From an uncultured Acetatifactor sp. (GTDB lineage Bacteria > Bacillota > Clostridia > Lachnospirales > Lachnospiraceae), in assembly GCA_910583845.1 (NCBI GenBank), contig CAJUAB010000013.1:67504-131503 (forward strand): a stretch of DNA of 64,000 nt, given 5' to 3'. Positions 43,881-52,833 of this stretch are shown here, in pieces (position 1 is the first letter of the stretch; each line of letters begins with the position of its first letter). Under the pieces are notes generated by a model. That model saw only the letters and a list, made by a program, of their open reading frames with translations. It was not told the DNA's origin and ran no database searches. The position numbers and the translations under genes were made by a program.

Positions 43881-44156
43881 TCATACCACAAATTGAAGGA
43901 TCAACGCAAGTTCAATAAAGAAAATGATGGGCATACCCCAGACGAAGTACCAGTGCCTGGTTTTATGACGGAAAAGCTGCATCCCTGCAATGGAACCCAT
44001 GCTGCCGCCCAGAAGCGCGATCAGGAAGAGTGTAGCCTCGGGGATGCGCCACTCATGACGGATCGCCCTTCTTTTATCGATTCCCATGCTGGCCAGTCCT
44101 GCAAGATTGATACAGACCAGGTATCCTGTTACAAAATATGCCATATTGCTCACCAT
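43881..44156 (-). CDS. DUF1294 family small membrane protein
   Basis: A 91-aa protein with three hydrophobic segments. GIDKRRAIRHEWRIPEATLF, GGSMGSIAGMQLFRHKT and WYFVWGMPIIF are the DUF1294 signature. Function unknown. The start at 44156 has AGAAAG nearby; ATG 44144 is also possible. It has a separate transcript from the DUF5721-like gene. Confidence 0.8.
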   Translation of the reverse strand: MVSNMAYFVTGYLVCINLAGLASMGIDKRRAIRHEWRIPEATLFLIALLGGSMGSIAGMQLFRHKTRHWYFVWGMPIIFFIELALILQFVV

Positions 44157-44314
44157 GTCTTTCTGTATATCATTCCCTTATCACTGTCATTCCCGAGGTA
44201 TACCTGTGGCGCGATGAAGCCTGCCTGGAGCAGGTGAAGGCCGGATGACCCTACATACCATGTGCGCGATCCGCAGATCTCCACATGGTATTTTGATAAC
44301 CGGCGTACACGGAA

Positions 44315-44352
44315 AGAGGAGCCGTGAAAGCATGGCGGCTTTCGGCTCCTCT
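44315..44352 (-). terminator. Terminator after argG
   Basis: On the minus strand AGAGGAGCCG pairs with CGGCTCCTCT (44343-44352 with 44315-44324 on the plus strand), with an inner GAAAGC/GCTTTC pairing, and runs into TTT. Confidence 0.75.
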
Positions 44353-44368
44353 GAGTCTCAAAGTGGCA

Positions 44369-45586
44369 TTACTGCTTGTCCGTTTCCTGCATTTTCATGG
44401 CGCGGACTTTGAGCGACAGACCAAACAGATTAATGAAGCCTTCGGCATCATGATGGTCATACAGGTCGCCGGTGGTAAAGGAGGCGATACTCTCATTGTA
44501 CAGGGAGTAGGGGGAAGTGGTCCCGGCCTTGATGATATTCCCCTTGTACAGCTGGAATTTTACTTCGCCGGTCACATACTCCTGGGTTTTCTCTATGAAA
44601 GCCTGTTCCGCTTCCCGCAGGGGGGTAAACCACTTGCCTTCATATACCAGGCTGGCAAACCGGCTGCCCATCTCTTTTTTCATGGCATAGGTGTCACGGT
44701 CCAGAATCAGTTCCTCCAGCTGCTGATGCGCCTCCATTAAAATGGTGCCGCCGGGAGTTTCGTATACGCCGCGGGATTTCATGCCTACCACGCGGTTTTC
44801 CACAATGTCTATGATACCGATGCCGTGCCTGCCGCCCAGTTCGTTCAGCTTGCGTATAATGTCGGACACTTTCATTTTTTCACCGTTTACGGAGGTGGGT
44901 ATTCCCTTTTCAAAAGTCAGAGTCACATACTCACCCTGGTCAGGAGCTTTCTGAGGGGTGGTGCCAAGCACCAGCAAATGCTCGTAATCAGGCTCATTGG
45001 CAGGGTCCTCCAGCTCCAGTCCCTCATGGCTGATGTGCCAGAGATTGCGGTCGCGGCTGTAGGAGGAATCCGCGGAGAAAGGCAGGTTGATGCCGTGGGC
45101 CTTGCAGTACTCAATCTCGGATTCACGGGAATCCATAGTCCATTTATCGCTCCTCCAGGCGGCAATAATCCGGATATCCGGGGCCAGGGCCTTTATGCCC
45201 AGCTCAAAGCGGATCTGGTCATTGCCCTTGCCGGTAGCGCCGTGGCAGATAGCTACAGCACCTTCCTTGCGCGCGATCTCTACCAGTTTCTTGGCGATCA
45301 GGGGTCTTGCCATAGAGGTTCCCAGCAAATATTTGTTTTCATAAACGGCGTTTGCCTGTACGCAGGGCATGATGTATTCGTCACAGAACTCGTCGGTTAC
45401 ATCCAGAATGTACAGCTTTTCCGCGCCGCAGAACCGGGCTCTCTCCTCCAGGCCGTCCAGCTCCTCGGCCTGTCCGCAGTCAATACATACGCAGATTACC
45501 TCATAGTCGTAATTTTCTTTCAACCAGGGGATAATGGCGGTGGTGTCCAGACCGCCTGAATACGCCAGAATAACTTTCTCTTTCAT
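44369..45586 (-). CDS. argG: Argininosuccinate synthase
   Basis: A 405-aa enzyme that joins citrulline and aspartate with ATP to make argininosuccinate. The pyrophosphatase loop AYSGGLDTT is at the N-terminus, followed by GTSMARPLIAKKLVEIA and the conserved HGATGKGNDQIRFE. GAAAGGAG precedes the start at 45586. It is transcribed leftwards, away from the arg operon at 47675, and shares ArgR-like boxes with it. argH is not in the window. Confidence 0.96.
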   Translation of the reverse strand: MKEKVILAYSGGLDTTAIIPWLKENYDYEVICVCIDCGQAEELDGLEERARFCGAEKLYILDVTDEFCDEYIMPCVQANAVYENKYLLGTSMARPLIAKKLVEIARKEGAVAICHGATGKGNDQIRFELGIKALAPDIRIIAAWRSDKWTMDSRESEIEYCKAHGINLPFSADSSYSRDRNLWHISHEGLELEDPANEPDYEHLLVLGTTPQKAPDQGEYVTLTFEKGIPTSVNGEKMKVSDIIRKLNELGGRHGIGIIDIVENRVVGMKSRGVYETPGGTILMEAHQQLEELILDRDTYAMKKEMGSRFASLVYEGKWFTPLREAEQAFIEKTQEYVTGEVKFQLYKGNIIKAGTTSPYSLYNESIASFTTGDLYDHHDAEGFINLFGLSLKVRAMKMQETDKQ

Positions 45587-45704
45587 GTCTTCTCCTTTCA
45601 TGCGACAGCCAATTGCGAAACTCTTCCGTGAGAGAAAGAATTGCTTGATCCAGTCAAAACGGGCACGGAAGCAAATTTGCCTTGCATATTGGTTCCCATG
45701 CGAT

Positions 45705-45721
45705 GGAAGGGCGACCCTTCC
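45705..45721. other. Hairpin in the argG leader
   Basis: GGAAGGG-CGA-CCCTTCC is a perfect stem between the ArgR-like boxes and the argG start, inside a leader of about 300 nt. Another stem, AGCCCC / GGGGCT (45873-45901), lies next to the boxes. I see no T-box core or known riboswitch. Confidence 0.4.
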
Positions 45722-45916
45722 CTGCCTGTATTGCTCAATTCCTGTTCCGGATAAGAAGCATTTCGCGATTATCCGACAACGCGGGACAGCCCAGCGTTAT
45801 CCTTGTTTATTTATGGCCTGACTTTTTCAACACGTTCTAGAGATACTATATACTTTTCAGGGAGATATTGCAAGCCCCAATATTGTATAAAATAAGGGGC
45901 TGTGTAGGCATAAAAC

Positions 45917-45971
45917 CTATAAAATATTCACAAATACTGCATAAATGGTAAAAAGAAAGAATAAATATGCA
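45917..45971 (-). promoter_or_regulatory. Two ArgR-like boxes upstream of argG
   Basis: CTATAAAATATTCA (45917-45930; 10 of 14 to TGAATAAATATTCA) and AGAATAAATATGCA (45958-45971; 12 of 14). The second is identical to a box in front of argC. They lie 330-385 bp from the argG start, implying a long leader. Confidence 0.6.
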
Positions 45972-46043
45972 GGATAATCCGTGCTATGCGCCATGAAATG
46001 GCATGCTGGAAGAAAAGCAGAAGAAAAGCGGATCTTCTTTTTG

Positions 46044-46072
46044 CTTGCATTCCGGATACAGATCTGCTATAC
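46044..46072 (+). promoter_or_regulatory. Promoter upstream of the Rpn-like gene
   Basis: TTGCAT (46044-46049), a 17-bp spacer, TATACT (46067-46072). It leaves a leader of about 250 bp before the Rpn-type gene. Confidence 0.6.
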
Positions 46073-46329
46073 TGTCTTCATATCGATCTGATATAATTAC
46101 TTTTCAATTTCTGGCGTTTTGCCACTGTTTCCCGGACTGCGTTTAAGCACATAGTATTGAGTGTCTGCGCTCTTTTTGTAGTTTGCGGTTTGACATGCAA
46201 AGTGTCGGAAGTGTTGCGCCAAGGCATTTTCTGCGGGTGTGCCAATCCGAATACAGATGTCGGAGAGGCCGGGGCATCGGATCAGTATGCCCGCGGAGAA
46301 ACGCCGGATCTGACAAAGGAGAGATGCGT

Positions 46330-47289
46330 ATGATTTATTCGGACTCCGGGATACAAAACAAAGCGCCGCAATATAAGCGGGCGACCGGAAAACTTCCCTA
46401 CACCTTGACGAATGACTATATGTTCAAGGCTTTGCTGCAAGAGAATGAAAATGTATTGAAACATCTGATTTGTTCGCTGCTGCATCTGCAGCCGGAGGAG
46501 ATACAGAGCGTCAAAGTCAGAAACCCCATTTTATTGGGAGCTGCCATGGCAGAAGATTTTGACAGCAAGGTATTTATTCTGGACATCAATGTGCTGCTGA
46601 ACGATCACACCCTGATCAATCTGGAGATGCAGGTGGCAGGCTACAGAAACTGGCCGGAGAGATCCATGACATATCTGTGCCGCAACTTTGATCAGCTGCA
46701 AAGCGGCCAGGATTATCTGGAAGTCATGCCGACAATACATATTGGCTTCCTGGATTTCACATTATTTCCGGAACATCCTGAATTTTACGCTACATATAAG
46801 ATGATGAACGTGAAAAACCATCACATTTTTACTGACAAACTTGCCCTGAGTGTGGTAAACTTAAAATACATAAAATTTGCGACACGGGAGGACCGGGAGT
46901 GGCACATTGACTCCTGGGCATCCCTCTTCAAAGCCACAACATGGGAGGAGCTCATGATGTTAGCAGAAAAGAATCCGGTAATGAAGGAAGCGGCTGAAAC
47001 CGTATACCGGCTCACCGCAGATGAAGCGGTCAGGGAGCAGTGCAAAGCCAGGGAGAAATATATTAAAGAGATGAACACAATCGTAAAAGAACGGGAAATG
47101 GCTGTGAGGGCAAGGGATACAGCGGTGCGGGAAAGAGATGCGGCAGAGCAGGCAAGGGCTACAGCAGAGAAGGAGAAAGAGGATGTTCTGATGCAACTGG
47201 GCCAAAAAGATCAGCAGATTGAGCGGCTGCTACAGGAACTGCAAAATTTGAAAGAGCGGCGGTCGATCTATGACGGGCAAGAGGAGTAG
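46330..47289 (+). CDS. Rpn-family (PD-(D/E)xK) recombination-promoting nuclease-like protein
   Basis: A 319-aa protein. The N-terminal two thirds read LTNDYMFKALLQ, then DSKVFILDINVLLNDHTLINLEMQV, the D...ExQ core of the Rpn/transposase_31-like nuclease family. The C-terminal about 70 residues are a charged coiled coil with repeated RERD/ARAR-type units (KEREMAVRARDTAVRERDA). Such genes are often present in many copies per genome in Lachnospiraceae; their role may be DNA breakage and rearrangement. ATG 46330 lies about 8 bp after AAAGGAG; ATG 46324 is too close. It lies between the divergent argG and argC promoters. Confidence 0.8.
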   Translation: MIYSDSGIQNKAPQYKRATGKLPYTLTNDYMFKALLQENENVLKHLICSLLHLQPEEIQSVKVRNPILLGAAMAEDFDSKVFILDINVLLNDHTLINLEMQVAGYRNWPERSMTYLCRNFDQLQSGQDYLEVMPTIHIGFLDFTLFPEHPEFYATYKMMNVKNHHIFTDKLALSVVNLKYIKFATREDREWHIDSWASLFKATTWEELMMLAEKNPVMKEAAETVYRLTADEAVREQCKAREKYIKEMNTIVKEREMAVRARDTAVRERDAAEQARATAEKEKEDVLMQLGQKDQQIERLLQELQNLKERRSIYDGQEE

Positions 47290-47301
47290 GGGTGCTGTTT
47301 G

Positions 47302-47385
47302 TGAATGCGTATGCAAAATATACAGTCAGTACGCATATTTATTCCAAAACAACAAAAATTATTAATAATTTAGAATAAATATGCA
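47302..47385 (+). promoter_or_regulatory. ArgR-like box cluster upstream of argC
   Basis: Three boxes: TGAATGCGTATGCA (47302-47315), an inverted GGAATAAATATGCG (about 47332-47345), and AGAATAAATATGCA (47372-47385). The third equals the box at 45958. They sit immediately upstream of the arg operon promoter, as expected for repression by arginine-bound ArgR. Confidence 0.65.
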
Positions 47386-47393
47386 AAAAGCAC

Positions 47394-47422
47394 TTGACGT
47401 CTTACATTTTTTGTGTAATGAT
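47394..47422 (+). promoter_or_regulatory. Promoter of the argC operon
   Basis: TTGACG (47394-47399), a 16-17 bp spacer, and TAATGAT (47416-47422). It leaves a leader of about 250 bp to argC, in which I see no gene. Confidence 0.6.
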
Positions 47423-47674
47423 AGATAAATCCACGGCAGACAGGACCGAGGGTCTGTCAGCAGGAAATGATTGTCTTTTATATTGAAATGGAGTATGATG
47501 TCAAAAGAGTAAATCTTATGTCAGCCGCATTCAGGAGGAGCTTGGATTACAGAAACGCAACCTGAACGGTAATGGGGCAGGAACAGATCAGAGCTGCCTT
47601 GGTGTGCGGACTTTATTGTTCTTCACAGGGGCAGGAATGCGGAGGCGGAGTTCAGAACGGGAAAGGGGTAATCT

Positions 47675-48733
47675 ATGATAAAAGCGGGAATCATCGGGGC
47701 CACCGGGTATGCGGGCGGCGAGCTGGTGCGTATATTGACGGGCCATAAGGGCGTGGAGATCAAATGGTACGGTTCGAGAAGTTACATAGACCAGAAGTAT
47801 TATCAGGTATACCAAAATATGTTTCGCATTGTGGAAGATGTGTGCAAAGATGACAACCTGGAGCAGCTTGCGGAGGAGGTGGACGTGATTTTTACCGCTA
47901 CGCCTCAGGGCTTTCTGGCAGGACTTCTGAATGAGGAAATACTGCAAAAAGTGAAAGTGGTGGACCTCTCTGCGGATTATCGGATCAAAGATGTCGGCAT
48001 TTACGAAAAATGGTATAAAATTGAGCATAAGTCACCTCAGTTTATTCAGGAGGCCGTCTATGGCCTGTGCGAGATCAACAGGGGACAGATTACGGAACAG
48101 ACCCGCCTTGTGGCGAATCCCGGATGCTACACCACCTGCTCGATTCTGACGGCCTATCCTCTGATCAAAGAGGGGCTGATTGACGCGGATTCTCTGATTG
48201 TAGACGCCAAGTCCGGAACATCAGGGGCAGGGCGGGGAGCCAAGGTACCTAATCTATACTGTGAGGTGAACGAGAATATCAAGGCATACGGGGTAGGCAA
48301 TCACAGGCATACACCGGAAATCGAGGAGCAATTGGGTTATGCCGCGGGGCGGCCGCTGACGATCAGTTTTACTCCCCATCTGGTGCCTATGAACCGGGGA
48401 ATCCTGGTGACAGAGTATGCCCGGCTAATTCCAGGGGAGGACGGCAGTCTTCCCTCGTATGAGGAAATCAGAGCGGTTTATGACAAGTATTACGCGGGGG
48501 AGAAGTTTGTCCGGGTGTTGGATCAGGGCGTCTTCCCTGAGACAAAATGGGTGGAGGGCAGCAATTTTGTGGATGTGAACTTTGTTATCGACGACCGCAC
48601 AGGCCGGATCGTTATGATGGGGGCGCTGGACAATCTGGTAAAAGGCGCGGCGGGACAGGCGGTCCAGAATATGAATCTGCTCTTTGCGCTTCCGGAGAGC
48701 GAGGGGCTGGAACTGGTGCCATGCTTTCCGTGA
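47675..48733 (+). CDS. argC: N-acetyl-gamma-glutamyl-phosphate reductase
   Basis: A 352-aa NADPH-dependent enzyme, third step from glutamate to ornithine. It has the Rossmann start IIGATGYAGGELVRIL and the catalytic Cys151 in NPGCYTT, then SGTSGAGRGAKVP and VGNHRHTPEIEE. It is the first gene of argC-GNAT-argJ-fprA-argB-argD. Confidence 0.96.
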   Translation: MIKAGIIGATGYAGGELVRILTGHKGVEIKWYGSRSYIDQKYYQVYQNMFRIVEDVCKDDNLEQLAEEVDVIFTATPQGFLAGLLNEEILQKVKVVDLSADYRIKDVGIYEKWYKIEHKSPQFIQEAVYGLCEINRGQITEQTRLVANPGCYTTCSILTAYPLIKEGLIDADSLIVDAKSGTSGAGRGAKVPNLYCEVNENIKAYGVGNHRHTPEIEEQLGYAAGRPLTISFTPHLVPMNRGILVTEYARLIPGEDGSLPSYEEIRAVYDKYYAGEKFVRVLDQGVFPETKWVEGSNFVDVNFVIDDRTGRIVMMGALDNLVKGAAGQAVQNMNLLFALPESEGLELVPCFP

Positions 48734-48767
48734 GGAAACAGGGGCTGATGATGGGGAAGGAAAAGAA

Positions 48768-49232
48768 ATGCAGGATAAAACTTTTGCGATACGGGCAATG
48801 ACTGCCGGGGATTACCCGGGACTCTATGCTCTGTGGATGACCATCAAGGGGTTTGGCATCCGCAGTCTGGATGACTCCCGGGAGGGAGTGGAGAAATTTC
48901 TGAAGAGAAACCCCGGCTGTAGCGTGGTGGCTGTGGACAGGGAGGGGGCCGTGGTGGGCGGCATTCTCTGCGGGCATGACGGCAGGCGCGGCTGCCTGTA
49001 TCATGTGTGTGTGCGGGAGGACTATCGGCGGCTGGGTATCGGAAAGGCTATGGTAGTACACTGCATGAATGTCCTGAAGGGGGAAGGAATCAACAAAGTG
49101 AGTCTGATTGCCTTTACCCGCAATGATGTGGGCAACGCGTTCTGGAATACCATAGGGTGGACGAAGCGGCTGGATCTGAACTACTACGATTTTACCCTGA
49201 ATGAGGCCAATATTACGGCATTTAACCGGTAG
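48768..49232 (+). CDS. GNAT acetyltransferase in the arg operon
   Basis: A 154-aa GNAT protein. The acetyl-CoA loop is VREDYRRLGIGKAMV, preceded by the strand GCLYHVC. It lies 34 bp after argC and 112 bp before argJ. It could be the N-acetylglutamate synthase that primes the cycle, because ArgJ recycles acetyl groups but the pathway still needs a first acetyl donor. The substrate assignment is from context only; short GNATs act on many amines. AAGGAAAAG precedes ATG 48768. Confidence 0.75.
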   Translation: MQDKTFAIRAMTAGDYPGLYALWMTIKGFGIRSLDDSREGVEKFLKRNPGCSVVAVDREGAVVGGILCGHDGRRGCLYHVCVREDYRRLGIGKAMVVHCMNVLKGEGINKVSLIAFTRNDVGNAFWNTIGWTKRLDLNYYDFTLNEANITAFNR

Positions 49233-49344
49233 GTACAGCTGATTTTCAGGATCAGGGCATCCCGGCTGTTTTAGAGCGCGGCAGGGCCAATGATGCGGAC
49301 GGATGGGCATGGGGTATGAGAAACAACATTTAAGGAGAATGTAT

Positions 49345-50568
49345 ATGAAGCAGATTGACGGCGGAGTGACCGCAGCGAAGGGATTTGAGGCCGCAGGAGC
49401 GGAGGCGGCGGTAAAATATCAGAACAGGAAGGATATGGCGCTGATCTACAGCACATCCCCCTGCCGTGTGGCGGGTACCTTTACCAGCAATGTGGTAAAG
49501 GCGGCACCGGTGAAATGGGATCAGAATGTGGTGGCCAGTTCCCCCTTTGCCCAGGCGGTGGTGGTCAACTCCGGTATCGCGAATGCCTGTACGGGGCAGG
49601 CAGGCATGGACTGCTGTCGCGCGGAGGCGGAGCATGCGGGCCGGGTTCTGGGTATTCCGACAGAGGCAGTACTGGTGGCTTCCACCGGTGTCATCGGTAT
49701 GGCCATGCCTGTGGAGCGACTCTGCGCAGGGATAGATAAGCTGGCAGCCGCCAGGGCCCATACACGGGCGGCCGCTTTAGACGCTGCACAGGCCATTATG
49801 ACTACTGATACCGTATCCAAAGAAATTGCGGTGGAAATGCAGATAGGCGGGCAGACTGTGACCATCGGCGGCATGTGCAAGGGGTCCGGCATGATTCACC
49901 CCAATATGTGTACCATGCTGGCATTTTTGACCACGGACGCGAACATCTCCAGGGAGATGCTGCAACGGGCAGTCAGCTCCGCGGTGGTGGATTCTTTCAA
50001 TATGATTTCGGTGGACGGGGACACTTCCACCAACGATACGCTGTTGGTGCTGGCCAACGGCCAGGCGGGCAACGAGGAGATCCGCGGCGAGGGAGCGGAC
50101 TATGACGCTTTCTGCCAGGCGCTGGATTTTATCACAGTGTACCTGGCGCGGAAGATGGCCGGGGACGGAGAGGGGGCAACCTGCCTGTTTGAGGCCAGGG
50201 TGGTTGGTGCGGACAACCGGGAGAATGCCCGTATACTGGCAAAGTCCGTGATCTGCTCCTCTCTGAGCAAGGCGGCGATCTACGGCCATGACTGCAATTT
50301 CGGCCGCTTTCTGTGCGCCCTGGGCTACAGCGGCGTCCGTTTTGACCCGGACAGGGTGGATCTCTGGTTCCAGAGTCAGGAGGGCAAGGCGGTGGTATAC
50401 AGCCAGGGAAGTCCCGTTCCCTACAGCGAGGAGGAGGCCACCAGGATTCTCTCCGCCCCGGAGGTCACTGTGGTGGCGGACATGCACATGGGTGATGCCC
50501 GGGCCACGGCCTGGGGATGCGATCTCAGTTATGACTATGTGAAGATCAACGCGGACTACCGCTCGTGA
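49345..50568 (+). CDS. argJ: Glutamate N-acetyltransferase / ornithine acetyltransferase
   Basis: A 407-aa self-cleaving enzyme that moves the acetyl group from N-acetylornithine to glutamate. The segment GMCKGSGMIHPNMCTMLAFL contains the cleavage site; Thr190 would become the nucleophile. The residue before it is Cys rather than the usual Ala. AAGGAG lies just upstream of ATG 49345. Whether it is mono- or bifunctional cannot be told from sequence. Confidence 0.95.
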   Translation: MKQIDGGVTAAKGFEAAGAEAAVKYQNRKDMALIYSTSPCRVAGTFTSNVVKAAPVKWDQNVVASSPFAQAVVVNSGIANACTGQAGMDCCRAEAEHAGRVLGIPTEAVLVASTGVIGMAMPVERLCAGIDKLAAARAHTRAAALDAAQAIMTTDTVSKEIAVEMQIGGQTVTIGGMCKGSGMIHPNMCTMLAFLTTDANISREMLQRAVSSAVVDSFNMISVDGDTSTNDTLLVLANGQAGNEEIRGEGADYDAFCQALDFITVYLARKMAGDGEGATCLFEARVVGADNRENARILAKSVICSSLSKAAIYGHDCNFGRFLCALGYSGVRFDPDRVDLWFQSQEGKAVVYSQGSPVPYSEEEATRILSAPEVTVVADMHMGDARATAWGCDLSYDYVKINADYRS

Positions 50569-50663
50569 GACCGAAGGGCGGCAGACGTGACAGTACGCCA
50601 TTTTCGGAAACGGGATTGGGGTGCGGTATTTATAGACCCAACATAAAACGAGGGAGAAGACAT

Positions 50664-51836
50664 ATGAGTAAAATCAGTATATCGGATGCGGTGCGGTACA
50701 TCGGCTGTGATGACCATGAGATTGACCTGTTTGAGAGTCAATACAGAGTGCCCCACGGAGTATCCTATAATTCTTATCTGATTGCGGACGAAAAGGTCGC
50801 CGTCATGGATACAGTGGACGCCAGAGTCACCCAGGAGTGGCTTGCCAATCTGGAGCGGGAACTGGACAGCATTTCCCGGCCTCAACCGGACTATCTGGTG
50901 GTATCCCACCTGGAACCCGACCATGCCGCCAACATTCAGAGAGTCTGCGAGAAATACCCGCAGCTTAAGCTGGTGGGCAGCGCCAGGACATTTGCCATGC
51001 TGCCCCAGTTTTTTACAATGGATTTCAGTGAGCGCAAGGTAGAGGTCAAGGAAGGGGACAGTCTGTGTCTGGGCAGTCATACGCTTCACTTCTATATGGC
51101 CCCCATGGTGCATTGGCCGGAAGTCATGGTCACATATGAAAGCGCGGAGAAAATCCTGTTCTCAGCGGACGGCTTCGGAAAATTCGGCACATTGGATACC
51201 CGTGAGGACTGGGACTGCGAGGCCCGCCGCTATTATATGAATATTGTGGGCAAATACGGAGCGCAGGTACAGGCTCTGTTAAAGAAAGCGGCCGGGCTGG
51301 ATATACAGACCATCTGCCCTCTGCACGGTCCGGTTCTGAGGGAAAATCTGGCGCATTATCTGGAAAAATATGACATCTGGTCAAGCTATCGCCCCGAGGA
51401 TGAGGGAGTCACCATCGCCTATGCCTCGATCCATGGCAATACGGCTTTGGCCGCCAGGGAGTTAGCGGCTCTGCTCGAAGAAAGGGGACAGAAAGTGTCC
51501 GTGTTTGATCTGGCCAGAGACGATCTGGCGGAGGCGGTGGAAGACGCTTTCCGCTATGACAGGCTGGTGCTGGCGGCAGCCACCTACGACGGCGGTCTGT
51601 TTCCCTGCATGGAGGATTTTCTCTATCATCTGAAGCTGAAAAATTATCAGAAAAGGACGGTGGGAATCCTGGAGAATGGCTCCTGGGCTCCTCTGGCCGG
51701 TAAACTCATGAGGGAGTATGTGGAAGGCTATAAAGAATGTGTGCTGGTGGAACCGGTAGTGACGATAAAGTCTGCTTTGAATGCCGCCAGCCGGGAGCAG
51801 TTGGAGCAGTTGGCCCAGGCACTGGAGCGCGTTTGA
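50664..51836 (+). CDS. Flavodiiron protein (FprA family A-type flavoprotein)
   Basis: A 390-aa protein. It has an N-terminal metallo-beta-lactamase-like diiron domain with HLEPDHAANI (HxExDH), a later His in APMVHWPEVM and CPLHGPVL. The C-terminal flavodoxin domain (about 250-390) has the FMN loop ASIHGNTALAA. Such proteins reduce O2 or NO to protect anaerobes. It sits inside the arg operon between argJ and argB, with no evident metabolic link. GGGAG precedes ATG 50664. The stop codon lies inside a hairpin related to the family 1 elements. Confidence 0.9.
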   Translation: MSKISISDAVRYIGCDDHEIDLFESQYRVPHGVSYNSYLIADEKVAVMDTVDARVTQEWLANLERELDSISRPQPDYLVVSHLEPDHAANIQRVCEKYPQLKLVGSARTFAMLPQFFTMDFSERKVEVKEGDSLCLGSHTLHFYMAPMVHWPEVMVTYESAEKILFSADGFGKFGTLDTREDWDCEARRYYMNIVGKYGAQVQALLKKAAGLDIQTICPLHGPVLRENLAHYLEKYDIWSSYRPEDEGVTIAYASIHGNTALAARELAALLEERGQKVSVFDLARDDLAEAVEDAFRYDRLVLAAATYDGGLFPCMEDFLYHLKLKNYQKRTVGILENGSWAPLAGKLMREYVEGYKECVLVEPVVTIKSALNAASREQLEQLAQALERV

Positions 51837-51873
51837 AAAATATCCGGCAGAAAGCATTTTTCAGACATGCTCC
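51824..51873. repeat. Short inverted-repeat element at the flavodiiron stop codon
   Basis: GGAGCGCGTTTGAAAAAT (51824-51841) pairs with 51856-51873 with three mismatches. The right arm TTTTTCAGACATGCT and the GGCAGAAAGC next to it match the family 1 elements at 2590 and 15453. The stop codon of the flavodiiron gene is inside the left arm. There is no T-tract, so it may attenuate rather than stop read-through into argB. Confidence 0.6.
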
Positions 51874-51936
51874 GGCAAAAGCAAGAGAACTGAAAGGCAT
51901 CAAAAGCATAAAACGCGGGAAGGAATATCTGTATAC

Positions 51937-52833
51937 ATGGAAAAGGATATGGAACTGGTAATGCACAAGGCGGAGACTCTGATCGAGGCATTACCCTACA
52001 TTCAGAAATTCAATCGTAAGATCATTGTGGTAAAATACGGCGGCAGTGCCATGAGCAATGAGGATCTGCAAAAAAATGTTATCAAGGATGTGACTCTTTT
52101 AAAGCTGGTTGGCTTCAAACCAATCATCGTCCACGGGGGCGGAAAGGAGATCAGCCGCTGGGTGGGTAAGGTGGGCAAGGAGGCCAGATTTATCAACGGA
52201 CTGCGTGTCACCGACGAGGAGACCATGGAACTTGCGGAGATGGTGCTTGGCAGGGTAAATAAGAATCTGGTAACCATGGTGCAGGAACTGGGTGTCAAGG
52301 CCGTGGGCATCAGCGGAAAGGACGGCGGCCTGCTCACCGTGGAAAAGAAGTACGCGGACGGTCAGGACATCGGCTTTGTGGGCAATATCACCGAAGTGAA
52401 TCCCAAGGTGCTCTATGATCTGCTTGAAAAGGATTTTCTGCCCATTGTGGCGCCCATTGGACTGGATGAGCATTTTCAGACGTATAACATTAATGCGGAT
52501 GACGCGGCCTGTGCCATTGCGAAGGCGGTGGGGGCGGACAAGCTGGTTTTCCTGACCGATATTGAGGGATTGTACAAGGATATTAACGATAAGTCCAGCT
52601 TTATTTCCAGACTGTCCGCCTCGGAGGCGGAAGCTCTGATCAGCGGAGGCTTTATTGGCGGCGGCATGCTGCCCAAGCTGGGAAACTGCACCTTGGCTAT
52701 AAGAAGCGGTGTAAACCGGGTGCATATTCTGGACGGACGGGTTCCGCACAGTCTGCTTCTGGAGATTTTTACCAACAATGGGGTGGGCACAGCAATCATC
52801 AACGATGAAGAGATCGGAGGGATGCCCCAATGA
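51937..52833 (+). CDS. argB: Acetylglutamate kinase
   Basis: A 298-aa amino-acid kinase, second step of ornithine synthesis and the usual target of arginine feedback. KYGGSAM and IVHGGGKEISRW bind ATP and substrate; the INADDAACAIAKAVGADKL segment and SGGFIGGGMLPK are conserved. The N-terminal helix (MELVMHKAETLIEALPYIQKF) fits the arginine-sensitive type. The start is 51937, with ATG 51949 an alternative. The end overlaps argD by 4 bp. Confidence 0.95.
   Translation: MEKDMELVMHKAETLIEALPYIQKFNRKIIVVKYGGSAMSNEDLQKNVIKDVTLLKLVGFKPIIVHGGGKEISRWVGKVGKEARFINGLRVTDEETMELAEMVLGRVNKNLVTMVQELGVKAVGISGKDGGLLTVEKKYADGQDIGFVGNITEVNPKVLYDLLEKDFLPIVAPIGLDEHFQTYNINADDAACAIAKAVGADKLVFLTDIEGLYKDINDKSSFISRLSASEAEALISGGFIGGGMLPKLGNCTLAIRSGVNRVHILDGRVPHSLLLEIFTNNGVGTAIINDEEIGGMPQ

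Noticed and set aside
45534..45821. Plus-strand 95-codon frame across the argG start
   Set aside because: It overlaps argG in antisense, lacks a ribosome site and resembles no family.
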